A stretch of 41,657 nucleotides of DNA from Thermoproteota archaeon (lineage in GTDB: Archaea > Korarchaeota > Korarchaeia > Korarchaeales > Korarchaeaceae), in assembly GCA_027491735.1 (NCBI GenBank), contig JAOZGP010000015.1, positions 1 to 41,657 on the forward strand, read 5' to 3'. Under the pieces are notes generated by a model. That model made no database searches, was not told the origin of the DNA, and saw only the letters and a list, made by a program, of their open reading frames with translations. Both the position numbers and the translations under genes were made by a program. Positions 17,253 to 25,671 of the stretch are shown in pieces (positions within the stretch are counted from its first letter, which is position 1; every line of letters starts with the position of its first letter).

Positions 17253-17876
17253 TCACCCTTTCTTTTGACTTGTAAGCGTCCTGATTATGCTCTCCGGATC
17301 TCTTCTTAAGTAATAAATGTTATTCACCTCCTCCACCAGTCCATCCTCAAGTGCCCTATCCAAGAGCTCCAGTACAGGCTCCCCTGAAAGCACAGACGCC
17401 ACAATCATGACGTCCCTGACATTTCTCTGAGCTATTATGGGCCGAGCTTCATCCAGTACCTGCCTAAGCTCGAGAACAATCTCAACAAAGTCGTCTTTGG
17501 CAATGGTCGTAATGAACAGATCCTTCTTCCTGGTTATCTTGCTGCCGAGTGCTGAGACAACCTTCTCTATAAGGTAAAGGGGAACTCCAGGCCCTATCTC
17601 CTGAACCCAGGTTACTGGATACCTCTTGTACCTGCCCCCGCTGCTCCTTGTCAAGTAGAAGTCTCGATAGGCTACCCTTATTCTTCTGATCAGTGAGCTT
17701 GCTTCCTTAGCATCTCCAAAAATGTTTACAACAAGCTGTCCTCCTTTCTTGAACCTGTAGGAGTAGCAAACACTCTCCAGCTTCTTCTCCAGGTATTCCA
17801 AGAAATCCTCTTCATCCCCCTTATCTATCTTCAGGGTTACGGTCCTCTTGACGACGTACCCCACGGTGTCTACCAT
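17253..17876 (-). CDS. DUF2067 family archaeal protein
   Basis: A 207-aa protein that I assign to DUF2067, a conserved archaeal family usually found near exosome and polymerase genes. No catalytic motif is visible. The sequence alternates short strands and helices (KRTVTLKIDKGDEEDFLEYL, then IRRIRVAYRDFYL, then MIVASVLSGEPVLELLDRAL), with a helical C-terminus. It lies between csl4 and rpoL with 6-base gaps, and its ATG has a GTGATC ribosome-binding site. The context suggests a role in RNA metabolism; that is inference from position. Confidence 0.75.
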   Translation of the reverse strand: MVDTVGYVVKRTVTLKIDKGDEEDFLEYLEKKLESVCYSYRFKKGGQLVVNIFGDAKEASSLIRRIRVAYRDFYLTRSSGGRYKRYPVTWVQEIGPGVPLYLIEKVVSALGSKITRKKDLFITTIAKDDFVEIVLELRQVLDEARPIIAQRNVRDVMIVASVLSGEPVLELLDRALEDGLVEEVNNIYYLRRDPESIIRTLTSQKKG

Positions 17877-17882
17877 AGAGGA

Positions 17883-18431
17883 TCACTTTTCCTTGAAGGG
17901 ATTCAGACCGTAGAGATCGCTTATCTTCCTGTCTAAATAAACTTTCTGACATGCAGGACATATGAGGGCGTAGCCCACCTTGTTTAATTTTTTGTGACAT
18001 TCTGTGCACTCAGCTCTTATTACGCCGAGCTTTGTCGAACCGGCTAGGGATATGAAGAGATCGCTACCAGTGTTTAGAACGACTTTGGCCATCACTATGT
18101 CTCCAGGCAGTGCTCCTCTGTTTTCTGGAACTCTCTTGGGCATTATCGCAAGTATGGAGGACTTCAAACGGGATCTCGAGGGTCCCCACAGGAAGAAAAT
18201 CTTTACAGAGGACTGGCTCCTCTCCGACTCCCAGACTTTGCCTATCACAAGAGATCCCGGATTTAAGGGAAGATCAGTTTTCTTGAAGGGAGAGACATAG
18301 GCTTTATGGTTCTGAACATCTAGCCTACCGAGAAGGCAGGAGACTATCCGTCCATCCACAACAAAAGTGCCTCCTCCCGGCAGGTATTGTTCTATGACAC
18401 CCACAACCTCCCCAGGGATGACAACCTTCAT
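17883..18431 (-). CDS. csl4: Exosome RNA-binding subunit Csl4
   Basis: A 182-aa cap subunit of the archaeal RNA exosome. It has an N-terminal domain ([20 protein letters not shown]), a central S1-like domain ([20 protein letters not shown]) and a C-terminal zinc ribbon with CTECHKKL and CPACQKVY. This is the standard Csl4 order. Its start overlaps the METTL5-like stop by ATGA, and the GGTGATC ribosome-binding site is made by the last codons of that gene. Confidence 0.93.
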   Translation of the reverse strand: MKVVIPGEVVGVIEQYLPGGGTFVVDGRIVSCLLGRLDVQNHKAYVSPFKKTDLPLNPGSLVIGKVWESERSQSSVKIFFLWGPSRSRLKSSILAIMPKRVPENRGALPGDIVMAKVVLNTGSDLFISLAGSTKLGVIRAECTECHKKLNKVGYALICPACQKVYLDRKISDLYGLNPFKEK

Positions 18432-19042
18432 CCGATCACCCTGTAAAGCTCGACCTCGACAACATATTTTCTTTTTTTATGAAAATCATACATTTGTGGT
18501 ATGATCAAGGGCATCCTCGCCAACAGCTCCAGACGGGCACCAAGTGAAGAGACCTTCTTACCTATAAAAGGAAGATTTCCAGCTTTATGTATTGAATAGA
18601 CGACCTCGGCGCATTTTATTGCCTTCTCCAGAAAGAGAATATCCATATGTCTGATCTTCGTGCCGAACGGCGGATTCTGGATCACGGTATCGATATGGAG
18701 ATCTAGGGAGAGGACATCTCCCCTGAAAAATCGCACGTTCATCAGACCGAGCCTCCTAGCATTCCTCCAAGCTGTTGAAATACATGAGGGATCTATATCA
18801 ACGCCTATCACCTCGGAGGCTCCCAGAAGGGCTGCGGCTATTCCAAGTATGCCATTACCACATCCGAAGTCGGCAACAGAGCGATCTTCTATGTCTCCAT
18901 GAAGGAAAGCCTCATTTACAAGAAAAGCAGCTATGCTGGGAGGAGTTACATATTGCTCTAGCTCTAAAATATAATTAGAGGTTACTTCCAGATCCTGAAG
19001 GGTGATCTCTAAACTCTTCTTGTCAAGCGGCCTCCTTTTCAC
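18428..19042 (-). CDS. METTL5-like RNA N6-adenine methyltransferase
   Basis: A 204-aa SAM-dependent methyltransferase. It shows the METTL5-type N-terminal [15 protein letters not shown], the SAM-binding [18 protein letters not shown], the acidic GVDIDPS and the catalytic NPPFG. The NPPF motif marks N6-adenine (or related exocyclic amine) methylation, and METTL5 modifies small-subunit rRNA. Placement right after ribosomal uL16 supports rRNA as target. The GTG start overlaps the uL16 gene by 20 bases. Confidence 0.88.
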   Translation of the reverse strand: MKRRPLDKKSLEITLQDLEVTSNYILELEQYVTPPSIAAFLVNEAFLHGDIEDRSVADFGCGNGILGIAAALLGASEVIGVDIDPSCISTAWRNARRLGLMNVRFFRGDVLSLDLHIDTVIQNPPFGTKIRHMDILFLEKAIKCAEVVYSIHKAGNLPFIGKKVSSLGARLELLARMPLIIPQMYDFHKKRKYVVEVELYRVIG

Positions 19043-19544
19043 CGCCTATCCTCTCTATGATTATCTTGGTCATGTGTGGAAGTTTTAGCTTACCTATCTT
19101 TACAGCTCCCTTTGCTATCTCAAGATATGGCTCCGCAACCCTCAAGATGAGTAAGGTGTCTCCCAGCATCACACGCGCAGCCCTTCCATCCGGCTTCCCG
19201 AAGGCCAGCCGCATACCCTTCTGTAAACGCTCTGCCTTGTGAACCCCCGCTAGGGCGTGTTTTCTTAGGACGTGATGTGGGTAGGGAACTATTTGAAAGA
19301 AGTAGAACTCCTCCGGTATGGACTTCCTGATCTGAGCTAAAACACTTGTTCGAGCTGCCTCCAGCGCGTTGCTCTTGACTTGAAAGCTGGCAGTGGCCAC
19401 GATCCTGAGCTCGTAGTCAAACCTCCCCCTTTGATTTCCATGTGTGAACTTAGATATCTTGCTAGGAGGGTAGCTCCTCATGTACTCTCTCCTGGTATAG
19501 GGCCTCTGAAGAGCTCTATAATTTCTTCCAGGTCTAGTCGACAC
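19023..19544 (-). CDS. rpl10e: Large ribosomal subunit protein uL16 (archaeal L10e)
   Basis: A 173-aa L10e/uL16 protein. [19 protein letters not shown] at the start, then [20 protein letters not shown] and [15 protein letters not shown], are diagnostic; this protein contacts the A-site tRNA elbow and 23S rRNA. The start is GTG with GGGTGAGG upstream. It lies 6 bases after trmJ and overlaps the METTL5-like gene. Confidence 0.96.
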   Translation of the reverse strand: MSTRPGRNYRALQRPYTRREYMRSYPPSKISKFTHGNQRGRFDYELRIVATASFQVKSNALEAARTSVLAQIRKSIPEEFYFFQIVPYPHHVLRKHALAGVHKAERLQKGMRLAFGKPDGRAARVMLGDTLLILRVAEPYLEIAKGAVKIGKLKLPHMTKIIIERIGGEKEAA

Positions 19545-19550
19545 AACACC

Positions 19551-20264
19551 TCACCCTTCCAGCTTCCTCCTGATAGCTCGAAAGGCTCCTAATAAATATG
19601 TAGCCTCATCCGAGGTCATACCGCAGGGGTACATCCTCTCCATCAACCGTCTCAGCAAAGCTTTCGCTCTTTTTCTCTTATGCTTCGGAAGGTCTGTTAG
19701 ATCTATTATGCCGGAAAAAACATCTAAAAGCTCATTTCTTATTCTTCTTCCGACAGGTTTCAGTAGGACCCTATCCCTATTAAGACTGATGAAGAACTCG
19801 TATAACACGATTGCCACAGCGTTAGATAGGTTCAGGGTAGGATACTCCTCGCTCGTGGGTATCGTAATGATCACGTCGCATATGTTAAGCTCCTCATTCG
19901 TCAACCCAGTGGACTCCCTCCCGAACACAAGGGAGTAGGTGGCATCCCACCTAAGTTCCTGAACGTAATCCCTGAGAAATACTGCCCTCCTTCCAATTGA
20001 TCCAAAACTCGCCTTGGCTGTTGTCCCTATCACAACGTCGGATTTGCTCACAGCTTCCTGTAGCGAGTAGAAGATTCTGGCCTTAGAGAGGACGTCTTTA
20101 GCATGCATAGCGAGAATGTACGCTCTTTCGAAGGATTCGAACATTGGACTTACAAGCCTCAGGTCATGAAAACCAAAATTTTTCATAGCTCTAGCTATCA
20201 TACCAACATTAAATGAGCTCTCGGGTTCAACCAATACGACCTGAATCTTCGGCACGTGAGTCAC
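19551..20264 (-). CDS. trmJ: tRNA ribose methyltransferase TrmJ (SPOUT)
   Basis: A 237-aa SPOUT-class enzyme, probably methylating the 2'-O of tRNA position 32. Motif 1 is VLVEPESSFNVGMIARAMKN with the N-x-G-x-xAR core. Motif 2 is LVFGRESTGLTNEEL, and motif 3 is IPTSEEYPTLNLSNAVAIV with a knot. A helical C-terminal extension of about 70 residues follows. The GTG at 20262-20264 is the longest start; a GTG three codons later is possible. The 5' end overlaps the divergent CDP-alcohol phosphotransferase frame by about 50 bases, so one of the two starts may be shorter. It heads the operon. Confidence 0.88.
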   Translation of the reverse strand: MTHVPKIQVVLVEPESSFNVGMIARAMKNFGFHDLRLVSPMFESFERAYILAMHAKDVLSKARIFYSLQEAVSKSDVVIGTTAKASFGSIGRRAVFLRDYVQELRWDATYSLVFGRESTGLTNEELNICDVIITIPTSEEYPTLNLSNAVAIVLYEFFISLNRDRVLLKPVGRRIRNELLDVFSGIIDLTDLPKHKRKRAKALLRRLMERMYPCGMTSDEATYLLGAFRAIRRKLEG

Positions 20265-20929
20265 CTAAAGCTAGCTCAATACCTGATCTTTTAACTCTTA
20301 CAGGGCTGGCGATTGCGTTTCTATCTGCTGTGGAGGCTGTTCGCGGAAGGACCTCCTTGGGAGCACGCCTCTTCTTTCTGGCTTTGTTCTTCGATTACTT
20401 GGACGGCGTGACCGCGAGGCTTTTGAGGTCCTCCAGCAAGAGAGGGGAGGCTCTCGATAGGTTTTGTGATAGAATAACTCAGTGCATAGTCCCAGCGATA
20501 ACGTACTCAGTGAGGGGATCTATTCTAGAGGTTCTCACCGCTACCCTGTTCGTTGTTGCCGGTGCTAGGAGATACGTCCTGAGGAGGAACCCAGAGTTCT
20601 TCAGGGGAGCCCCGTTGTTCATACCAGCTCTCATGATAGAGAGTTCCGCATTGGGTGGGTTTGAGCTCCCGTGGATCTTGCTCCTGATGGCGGTAGTCAT
20701 GACGATAATTCCAGTAAGATATCCAAGGTCCAAGGAAGCCTCTGGAGGGTCTTTTCTGTGGTATTTAAGGCCGATCCCGGTGATGCTTCTCGTTATACTA
20801 CCTGATCTCCTCGTGAGATACGTATGTCTGACTGTTTTCGCCGGATCGGTTGCCCTGCTGATAGCAGGCCCAGTGATCTGGAGAATGTGGGGAGAGAAAG
20901 CCCTTAAAAAGATTGAAGAGGATTATTAG
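20213..20929 (+). CDS. CDP-alcohol phosphatidyltransferase, archaetidylinositol-phosphate-synthase-like
   Basis: A 238-aa membrane enzyme joining CDP-archaeol to an alcohol head group. The whole CDP-alcohol signature is present in DYLDGVTARLLRSSSKRG and the following ALDRFCD: D-x2-DG-x2-AR-x8-G-x3-D-x3-D, near residue 62. Several hydrophobic helices surround it. Archaetidylinositol-phosphate synthase is the best guess, but archaetidylserine-type activity cannot be excluded. The start at 20213 lies inside the divergent trmJ gene; no in-frame ATG, GTG or TTG is evident between it and the conserved part. Confidence 0.8.
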   Translation: MSSRVQPIRPESSARESPKASSIPDLLTLTGLAIAFLSAVEAVRGRTSLGARLFFLALFFDYLDGVTARLLRSSSKRGEALDRFCDRITQCIVPAITYSVRGSILEVLTATLFVVAGARRYVLRRNPEFFRGAPLFIPALMIESSALGGFELPWILLLMAVVMTIIPVRYPRSKEASGGSFLWYLRPIPVMLLVILPDLLVRYVCLTVFAGSVALLIAGPVIWRMWGEKALKKIEEDY

Positions 20930-23145
20930 AGCGTATCCATGTATTCCTCAGCCTTGGGAATCTCCTCCTTCATCCCCTTTCTCCTTCTTATCTCCAGTAT
21001 CGTGTCCACCATGAGGTTCTTTGGTAAGGGCTCCCAGTGAGAGAACTTGAGCTGCCAGAAGGCTCTTCCACTTGTCACGCTCCGCATTTCATTGCTGAAA
21101 TCCCCCAAAGTCTCTCTGACAGGTATCCTACCTTTAACCACGCTTATCCTCTCTCTCTCCTCTATACCCTCCACGCGGCCCCTCCTTTGAGAGATCAAAC
21201 CTATCACATTTCCTATAAGCTCAGGAGGCGTTGAGACCTGTATCTCATATATCGGCTCGAGGAGAATAGGATCCGCGCTCAGCATAGCACCATATATCGC
21301 CTTTCTTATGGTGGGAACCATCTGAGCTGGTCCTCTATGTGCGGGATCCTCATGTATCATCGCATTTACAAGTCTTACGATGACTCCCATCGTGGGCTCT
21401 CCGGCCAGTGGTCCCTCCTTCATGACCCACATGAAGCCCTGTTTGAGGAGCTCCTTGACTTCGTCAAGCCTCTGAACACCAACTGTCCTGTTTATGAGCA
21501 AGTTGTAGTTCTCCTCATCTACCTCCATAACATTCTTCGCGTCGTCGGTCTCCATTCCCCCTCTCTCCCTCAGTATCTGAGCCATGGTTCTCCTGTCGAG
21601 CCTCTCGTTTATCTCCTTGGTGCGTATGAGTTCTATGACCTTGGGGTCCAACGGGGCCGCGGTCACCCACAGCCTGTTGAGCTTATTGGGGGATTTAGCC
21701 AACACCACCTGACTGGTGCCCCTTATGCTCTCTCTGTAAACCACTGTTGGTTCGCTGACCTCGAACTCAAGGCCCTCCTGTTGCAAATGGTAGAGCACTA
21801 TCTCCAGATGCAGTTGTCCGGTGCCCTTTAGGAGAATCTCTCCAGTCTCAGTATTGTGGACCATCACAAGGTTTGGATCCTGGAGAGTCATCTTCCTGAG
21901 AGAGTCGACGAGTTTTGGAAGATCTTGCGGTCTCTTCGCCTCTACAGCTATCGTCACTACAGGTTCTGTCACATACTTTATCGCCTCAAAGCCCTGAGCC
22001 ACCTTGTCCTTTATCTCGGGAGCTATTACTGTCTCCCCTGCAGACGCTCCGCCAAGGCCCATTATCGCCACTATGTTCCCTGCAGTTATCTCATCAGACC
22101 TTATCCGGTATGGCCCCATGTAGAGGGATATCTGCTGAATTCGGTGCTTTTGTCGGGCATTGAGTAGATAGACCTCGTCTCCCTCCTTGAGTGTACCGCT
22201 GAATATCCTACCAGTGACCACGAGACCTGCTTGAGGTTCTATCTTGACAGCGTTCACGCCTATTACCAGGGGACCGTTGGGGTCGCAACTCTTTAACGCC
22301 TCAACTAGGTCCTTCTGTTCTTTATCTCTCCAGATCCTGTCTATTCTATATTTTTGAGCTTCTATCGGAGAGGGGTGATGCTTGACGACCACATCAAGTA
22401 TTATCTGGTGAAGAGGGAGAATTTTCCTCAGCTCTTTGCCTCCATCACCTTCCTGGTATGCACTCATTATGTCCGAGAATTTCACCCCCTTCTGCTGAGA
22501 GAACGTGTTTGTAAGACCCCACCCGTGTAGAGCGGAACCTAGAGCGACTGAGTCACTCTCCCAGCTCACCTTCCAAGCCTTTTTGAATGGTTCCTCTGCA
22601 TAAGCCTCTATGAGGCCGTTAAAGTCCCTTATGATCCTGGCGATCTTCCTCTGAACCTCCTGAGGAGTGAGTCTGAGCTCCTTTATCAGACGATCTATCT
22701 TGTTTATGAAGAGGATTGGCTTAACCCTCTCCTCTAAGGCCTGCCTGGTTACAGTCTCCGTCTGCACCATGACCTCTTCGACAGCATCAACGACTACTAC
22801 AGCTCCATCTATCACTCTAAGCGATCTAGTGACGTGTCCCGTGAAGTCTATATGTCCAGGCGTGTCTATCAAATTTATGGCATACTCCCTACCATCCTTC
22901 TTGAAGTACAGAGAGACATTGGCTGCCTTGACTGTTATGCCTCTCTTCTGTTCTACATCGAGATAGTCCAGCATCAGGAGCTCCCCAGCCATCTTGTCGC
23001 TTATCATGCCGGCACCTGATAGCAGATGATCCGAGAGCGTGGTCTTCCCGTGATCGACATGAGCCATAATACCTATGTTCCTTATGTTCTCGGGGTTCCT
23101 CATAAGTCCCTTAAGGTGTTCGACAATTTTCTTGTACTTCTGCAA
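20926..23145 (-). CDS. fusA: Translation elongation factor aEF-2
   Basis: A 739-aa ribosomal translocase GTPase. It has the P-loop AHVDHGKTTLSDHLL, switch 2 LIDTPGHIDF and guanine-specific NKIDR. Domain IV carries HEDPAHRGPAQM, whose histidine is the position that becomes diphthamide in most archaea. The start is TTG with GGGTGATG upstream. No diphthamide-synthesis gene is seen in the window. It converges with the CDP-alcohol phosphotransferase, overlapping by 4 bases. Confidence 0.96.
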   Translation of the reverse strand: MQKYKKIVEHLKGLMRNPENIRNIGIMAHVDHGKTTLSDHLLSGAGMISDKMAGELLMLDYLDVEQKRGITVKAANVSLYFKKDGREYAINLIDTPGHIDFTGHVTRSLRVIDGAVVVVDAVEEVMVQTETVTRQALEERVKPILFINKIDRLIKELRLTPQEVQRKIARIIRDFNGLIEAYAEEPFKKAWKVSWESDSVALGSALHGWGLTNTFSQQKGVKFSDIMSAYQEGDGGKELRKILPLHQIILDVVVKHHPSPIEAQKYRIDRIWRDKEQKDLVEALKSCDPNGPLVIGVNAVKIEPQAGLVVTGRIFSGTLKEGDEVYLLNARQKHRIQQISLYMGPYRIRSDEITAGNIVAIMGLGGASAGETVIAPEIKDKVAQGFEAIKYVTEPVVTIAVEAKRPQDLPKLVDSLRKMTLQDPNLVMVHNTETGEILLKGTGQLHLEIVLYHLQQEGLEFEVSEPTVVYRESIRGTSQVVLAKSPNKLNRLWVTAAPLDPKVIELIRTKEINERLDRRTMAQILRERGGMETDDAKNVMEVDEENYNLLINRTVGVQRLDEVKELLKQGFMWVMKEGPLAGEPTMGVIVRLVNAMIHEDPAHRGPAQMVPTIRKAIYGAMLSADPILLEPIYEIQVSTPPELIGNVIGLISQRRGRVEGIEERERISVVKGRIPVRETLGDFSNEMRSVTSGRAFWQLKFSHWEPLPKNLMVDTILEIRRRKGMKEEIPKAEEYMDTL

Positions 23146-23272
23146 GGTCCATCACCCATTCGTCAGGACTCGTGCTGGGAGGGAGTAAAAAAACATTCCG
23201 CCAGGGACCTAGCAGCGACCACTTAAATATATAGTCCGGAACTAATTGGGGAGGATCAGGGGAGTGATTTGA

Positions 23273-24541
23273 TTGCCGGTTAAGCCTTATGCCGACAAAT
23301 ATTTGCAGCTTTTAGGAGTTTCAGCAAACCCGTTCGCCCGATCCTATCTGGTGGAGGAAGCTGATCCTTTTAATCTGTTTGTTAAACAGGAGATCGACTT
23401 TTTATTGGATCCTCTAATTGGTGAGGCACTTTCCAAAGTCGGATCCAGCTTTGTAGCCCTAACGGGGGACCCTGGATCCGGTAGGAGCCTAAGACTCAGA
23501 GTGGCATCTAAGGTGTTCAAGGACAACGAGGCCTTTCCCATGGAGTATCCAGTGGAGCCTGTGATGATGGGCCACGATTTGATCAAGGAGATAATTCTCT
23601 TATCCTATGAGAACTACAAGGGGGTGGGGAAAGTCCTCAGAAAAACCCTACTGGGCGTAGGAGAGCTAACAGAGGAGGAATTAGAGGAGATAATGGCATC
23701 TCCGAGCAGTGCTGGAAGAACAATCATAAAAGCTCTGGCGTCCAACAAGCCCTCCTGTCTTCTGATGGATGACGTTCACAACGTGCTCTTTCTGGAGGAC
23801 GAGTGGATATTTTATTTCTTTGAAATGTTGAGGGAGGTCGCCTCCAATCTGCCGGATGGCTCCCTCGTCATGTTAACCTGCAATGGTGAGGCCTTTGGGG
23901 AGATAGAGAAGAAGTTCCCGGCTTTGGTTTCCAGGATGCACGAAAAGCTTGAGATTCCCCCTCTAGCAGATCATGAGGCCATATCCCTCGTATCAAAGAG
24001 GATTGAGCTCTTCAAGGTCAGACCGTTCTCCTCTCCTCTTGGTCCGTTGAGTGAGGAGGTTGTTATCAGGGCTAACAAGCTGGCCAACGGAAATCCTGCT
24101 AGATTACTCTCATATCTGGAGAAAGCAGTTGACCTGGCCATCGTGCTGACCTCCGACAGGGTGGACATAGGCATCTTCGAGAAGATCGAGGAGAGAGAGC
24201 TCCCGCTCATGGATTTTCTGAGGAGCCTACCGGAAGGATCTCGTGACGTTGTCAGGCTCATAGCTGAGAAGTATGGGGGGGGACCGGTCACCCTGAACGA
24301 GATAGCGTTGGATATGGAGATTCCCGTATCCAAAGCCTTTTCTAAGATTGAGTCGCTAGTTATTTATGGGATTTTAAGAAAGGATCCTCAGGGAAAGTAT
24401 TTCCTTCCAAAAGAGTTTCTAGTTCAAGGAAAGAAGAGGAAAGAAGAGGTTAGTAAAGAGAAAAGTGAACAAACTCTCAAGCTGGAGGAGCTCAGAAGAA
24501 GAGGCATTGAGAGGATAAGAAGAAAATTCGGAATAAGATGA
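23273..24541 (+). CDS. AAA+ ATPase with winged-helix domain, Orc1/Cdc6-like
   Basis: A 422-aa protein with an N-terminal AAA+ module and a C-terminal winged-helix (about residues 315-380), then a charged tail. Walker A reads GDPGSGRSL (about residue 65), with arginine where lysine is nearly universal. Walker B is CLLMDDVHN (about 165). A sensor-2-like GNPARLLSYL follows (about 276). Overall order recalls Orc1/Cdc6 initiators and related ATPases, but it is too divergent to call an initiator. The start is TTG with GGGGAG upstream and a TATA-like ACTTAAATATATA at about 23220. Confidence 0.6.
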   Translation: MPVKPYADKYLQLLGVSANPFARSYLVEEADPFNLFVKQEIDFLLDPLIGEALSKVGSSFVALTGDPGSGRSLRLRVASKVFKDNEAFPMEYPVEPVMMGHDLIKEIILLSYENYKGVGKVLRKTLLGVGELTEEELEEIMASPSSAGRTIIKALASNKPSCLLMDDVHNVLFLEDEWIFYFFEMLREVASNLPDGSLVMLTCNGEAFGEIEKKFPALVSRMHEKLEIPPLADHEAISLVSKRIELFKVRPFSSPLGPLSEEVVIRANKLANGNPARLLSYLEKAVDLAIVLTSDRVDIGIFEKIEERELPLMDFLRSLPEGSRDVVRLIAEKYGGGPVTLNEIALDMEIPVSKAFSKIESLVIYGILRKDPQGKYFLPKEFLVQGKKRKEEVSKEKSEQTLKLEELRRRGIERIRRKFGIR

Positions 24542-24577
24542 TGAGTTTAAAAGCACCACCAGTTTTGTGAGAGAGGG

Positions 24578-25294
24578 GTGAGTTTTGTGATCGGTGAAGG
24601 GAGAGAGATCCCGAAGGAAATAGAGGTTGCGATCGGTGAAGGGAGGAAAATCCTTTACGAACATGAGGCCAAGAGTTTGATAGCTAGATATGGAATACCG
24701 GTTACCAAGATCGCCCTCGTCAAGAGCCCTGAGGAGGCCGCTCAGAAGGCCAAGGAGATCGGCTTTCCTGTCGTTCTTAAGATAGTGTCACCGGATGTAG
24801 TTCATAAAAGCGATGTTGGTGGCGTCATCGTCAACCTCAGGAGCGAGGAGGAGGTCAAGAGAGCCTACGACAAGATAATAGAAAATGTTAGATCTCACAA
24901 GCCGAACGCCAAGATAGAAGGTGTCTTAGTCCAGGAGTTCGCTCCAAGCGGAGTGGAGGTCATCATAGGACTTATAAGAGATCCTCAATTCGGTCCAACG
25001 GTCATGTTTGGTCTTGGAGGTGTGTTCGTGGAGATATTCAGAGACGTCTCCTTCAGAGTAGCTCCACTGAGCGATCTAGATGCTGAGGAGATGATTAAGG
25101 AAATAAAGAGTTATAAGATCCTCGCAGGATACAGAGGATCTCCCCCGGTTGATATAGATTCTCTGAAGGACGCCTTGATAAAAGTGGGACAGATAGGTCT
25201 CGATGTAGAGGAGATCTCAGAAATGGACCTTAACCCCGTGATTGCCTATCCCGAGGGCATAAAGGTTGTAGATGCCAGGATAATACTCGGGTAG
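24578..25294 (+). CDS. acdB: Acyl-CoA synthetase (ADP-forming) beta subunit, ATP-grasp
   Basis: A 238-aa ATP-grasp subunit of the ADP-forming acetyl/acyl-CoA synthetase, which makes ATP from acyl-CoA during fermentative or peptide growth. Typical stretches are LYEHEAKSLIARYGIPV, FPVVLKIVSPDVVHKSDVGG (catalytic loop) and GVEVIIGLIRDPQFGPTVMF. ISEMDLNPVIAY follows near the end. Its alpha partner is not in the window. The GTG start is preceded by a TATA-like GTTTAAAAG about 30 bases upstream and no ribosome-binding site, suggesting a leaderless mRNA. Confidence 0.88.
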   Translation: MSFVIGEGREIPKEIEVAIGEGRKILYEHEAKSLIARYGIPVTKIALVKSPEEAAQKAKEIGFPVVLKIVSPDVVHKSDVGGVIVNLRSEEEVKRAYDKIIENVRSHKPNAKIEGVLVQEFAPSGVEVIIGLIRDPQFGPTVMFGLGGVFVEIFRDVSFRVAPLSDLDAEEMIKEIKSYKILAGYRGSPPVDIDSLKDALIKVGQIGLDVEEISEMDLNPVIAYPEGIKVVDARIILG

Positions 25295-25321
25295 CTGAAG
25301 CGGAACCTCTGAGGTGAGGAT

Positions 25322-25531
25322 ATGGTAAAGCGTCTCTCTGAGCTCTTTGATATGCCTGTTTTCTCTGCCGAGGGAAAATATCTAGGAACTGTCGAGGATT
25401 TCGTGATGGATGATTCGCAGGGTAAGCTGGCAGCCATCATAATAGCGCAGAAGAGGAAAGGAGCTAAGAGAATGACGATCCCTTACGAGCTCGTCAAAGC
25501 CTGTGCTGATATCTACATAGTTCAGGTTTGA
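25322..25531 (+). CDS. PRC-barrel domain protein
   Basis: A 69-aa single-domain protein. LFDMPVFSAEGKYLGTVEDF and KRMTIPYELVKACAD match the PRC-barrel fold found in archaeal small proteins and in RimM/photosynthetic reaction centre H subunits. The target is unknown; a protein-binding or RNA-associated role is usual for the family. A strong GAGGTGAGGAT site precedes the ATG. It follows acdB by 27 bases and may share its transcript. Confidence 0.85.
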   Translation: MVKRLSELFDMPVFSAEGKYLGTVEDFVMDDSQGKLAAIIIAQKRKGAKRMTIPYELVKACADIYIVQV

Positions 25532-25584
25532 GTAAAATTTCCTCTTCACCGCTCTTGAGAAACCTTGCCTGGGTTGATGGGGAA

Positions 25585-25633
25585 TATTTATATTGTAGTC
25601 ACATCGGACATGTCCGAGCCCCCTATGAGGGGC
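25585..25633 (+). promoter_or_regulatory. TATA box followed by two palindromes in the leader of the coiled-coil gene
   Basis: TATTTATATT (25585-25594) is a TATA box. About 25 bases on, at the expected transcription start, lies the perfect 14-base palindrome TCGGACATGTCCGA (25604-25617). It is followed at once by a hairpin, GCCCC (618-622 of this block) with GGGGC (25629-25633). The position suggests an operator, or a leader structure at the 5' end of the mRNA. Confidence 0.55.
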
Positions 25634-25671
25634 GATCTATGAGATTTTTTATTCTGTAAGGAGGCGAAGGC

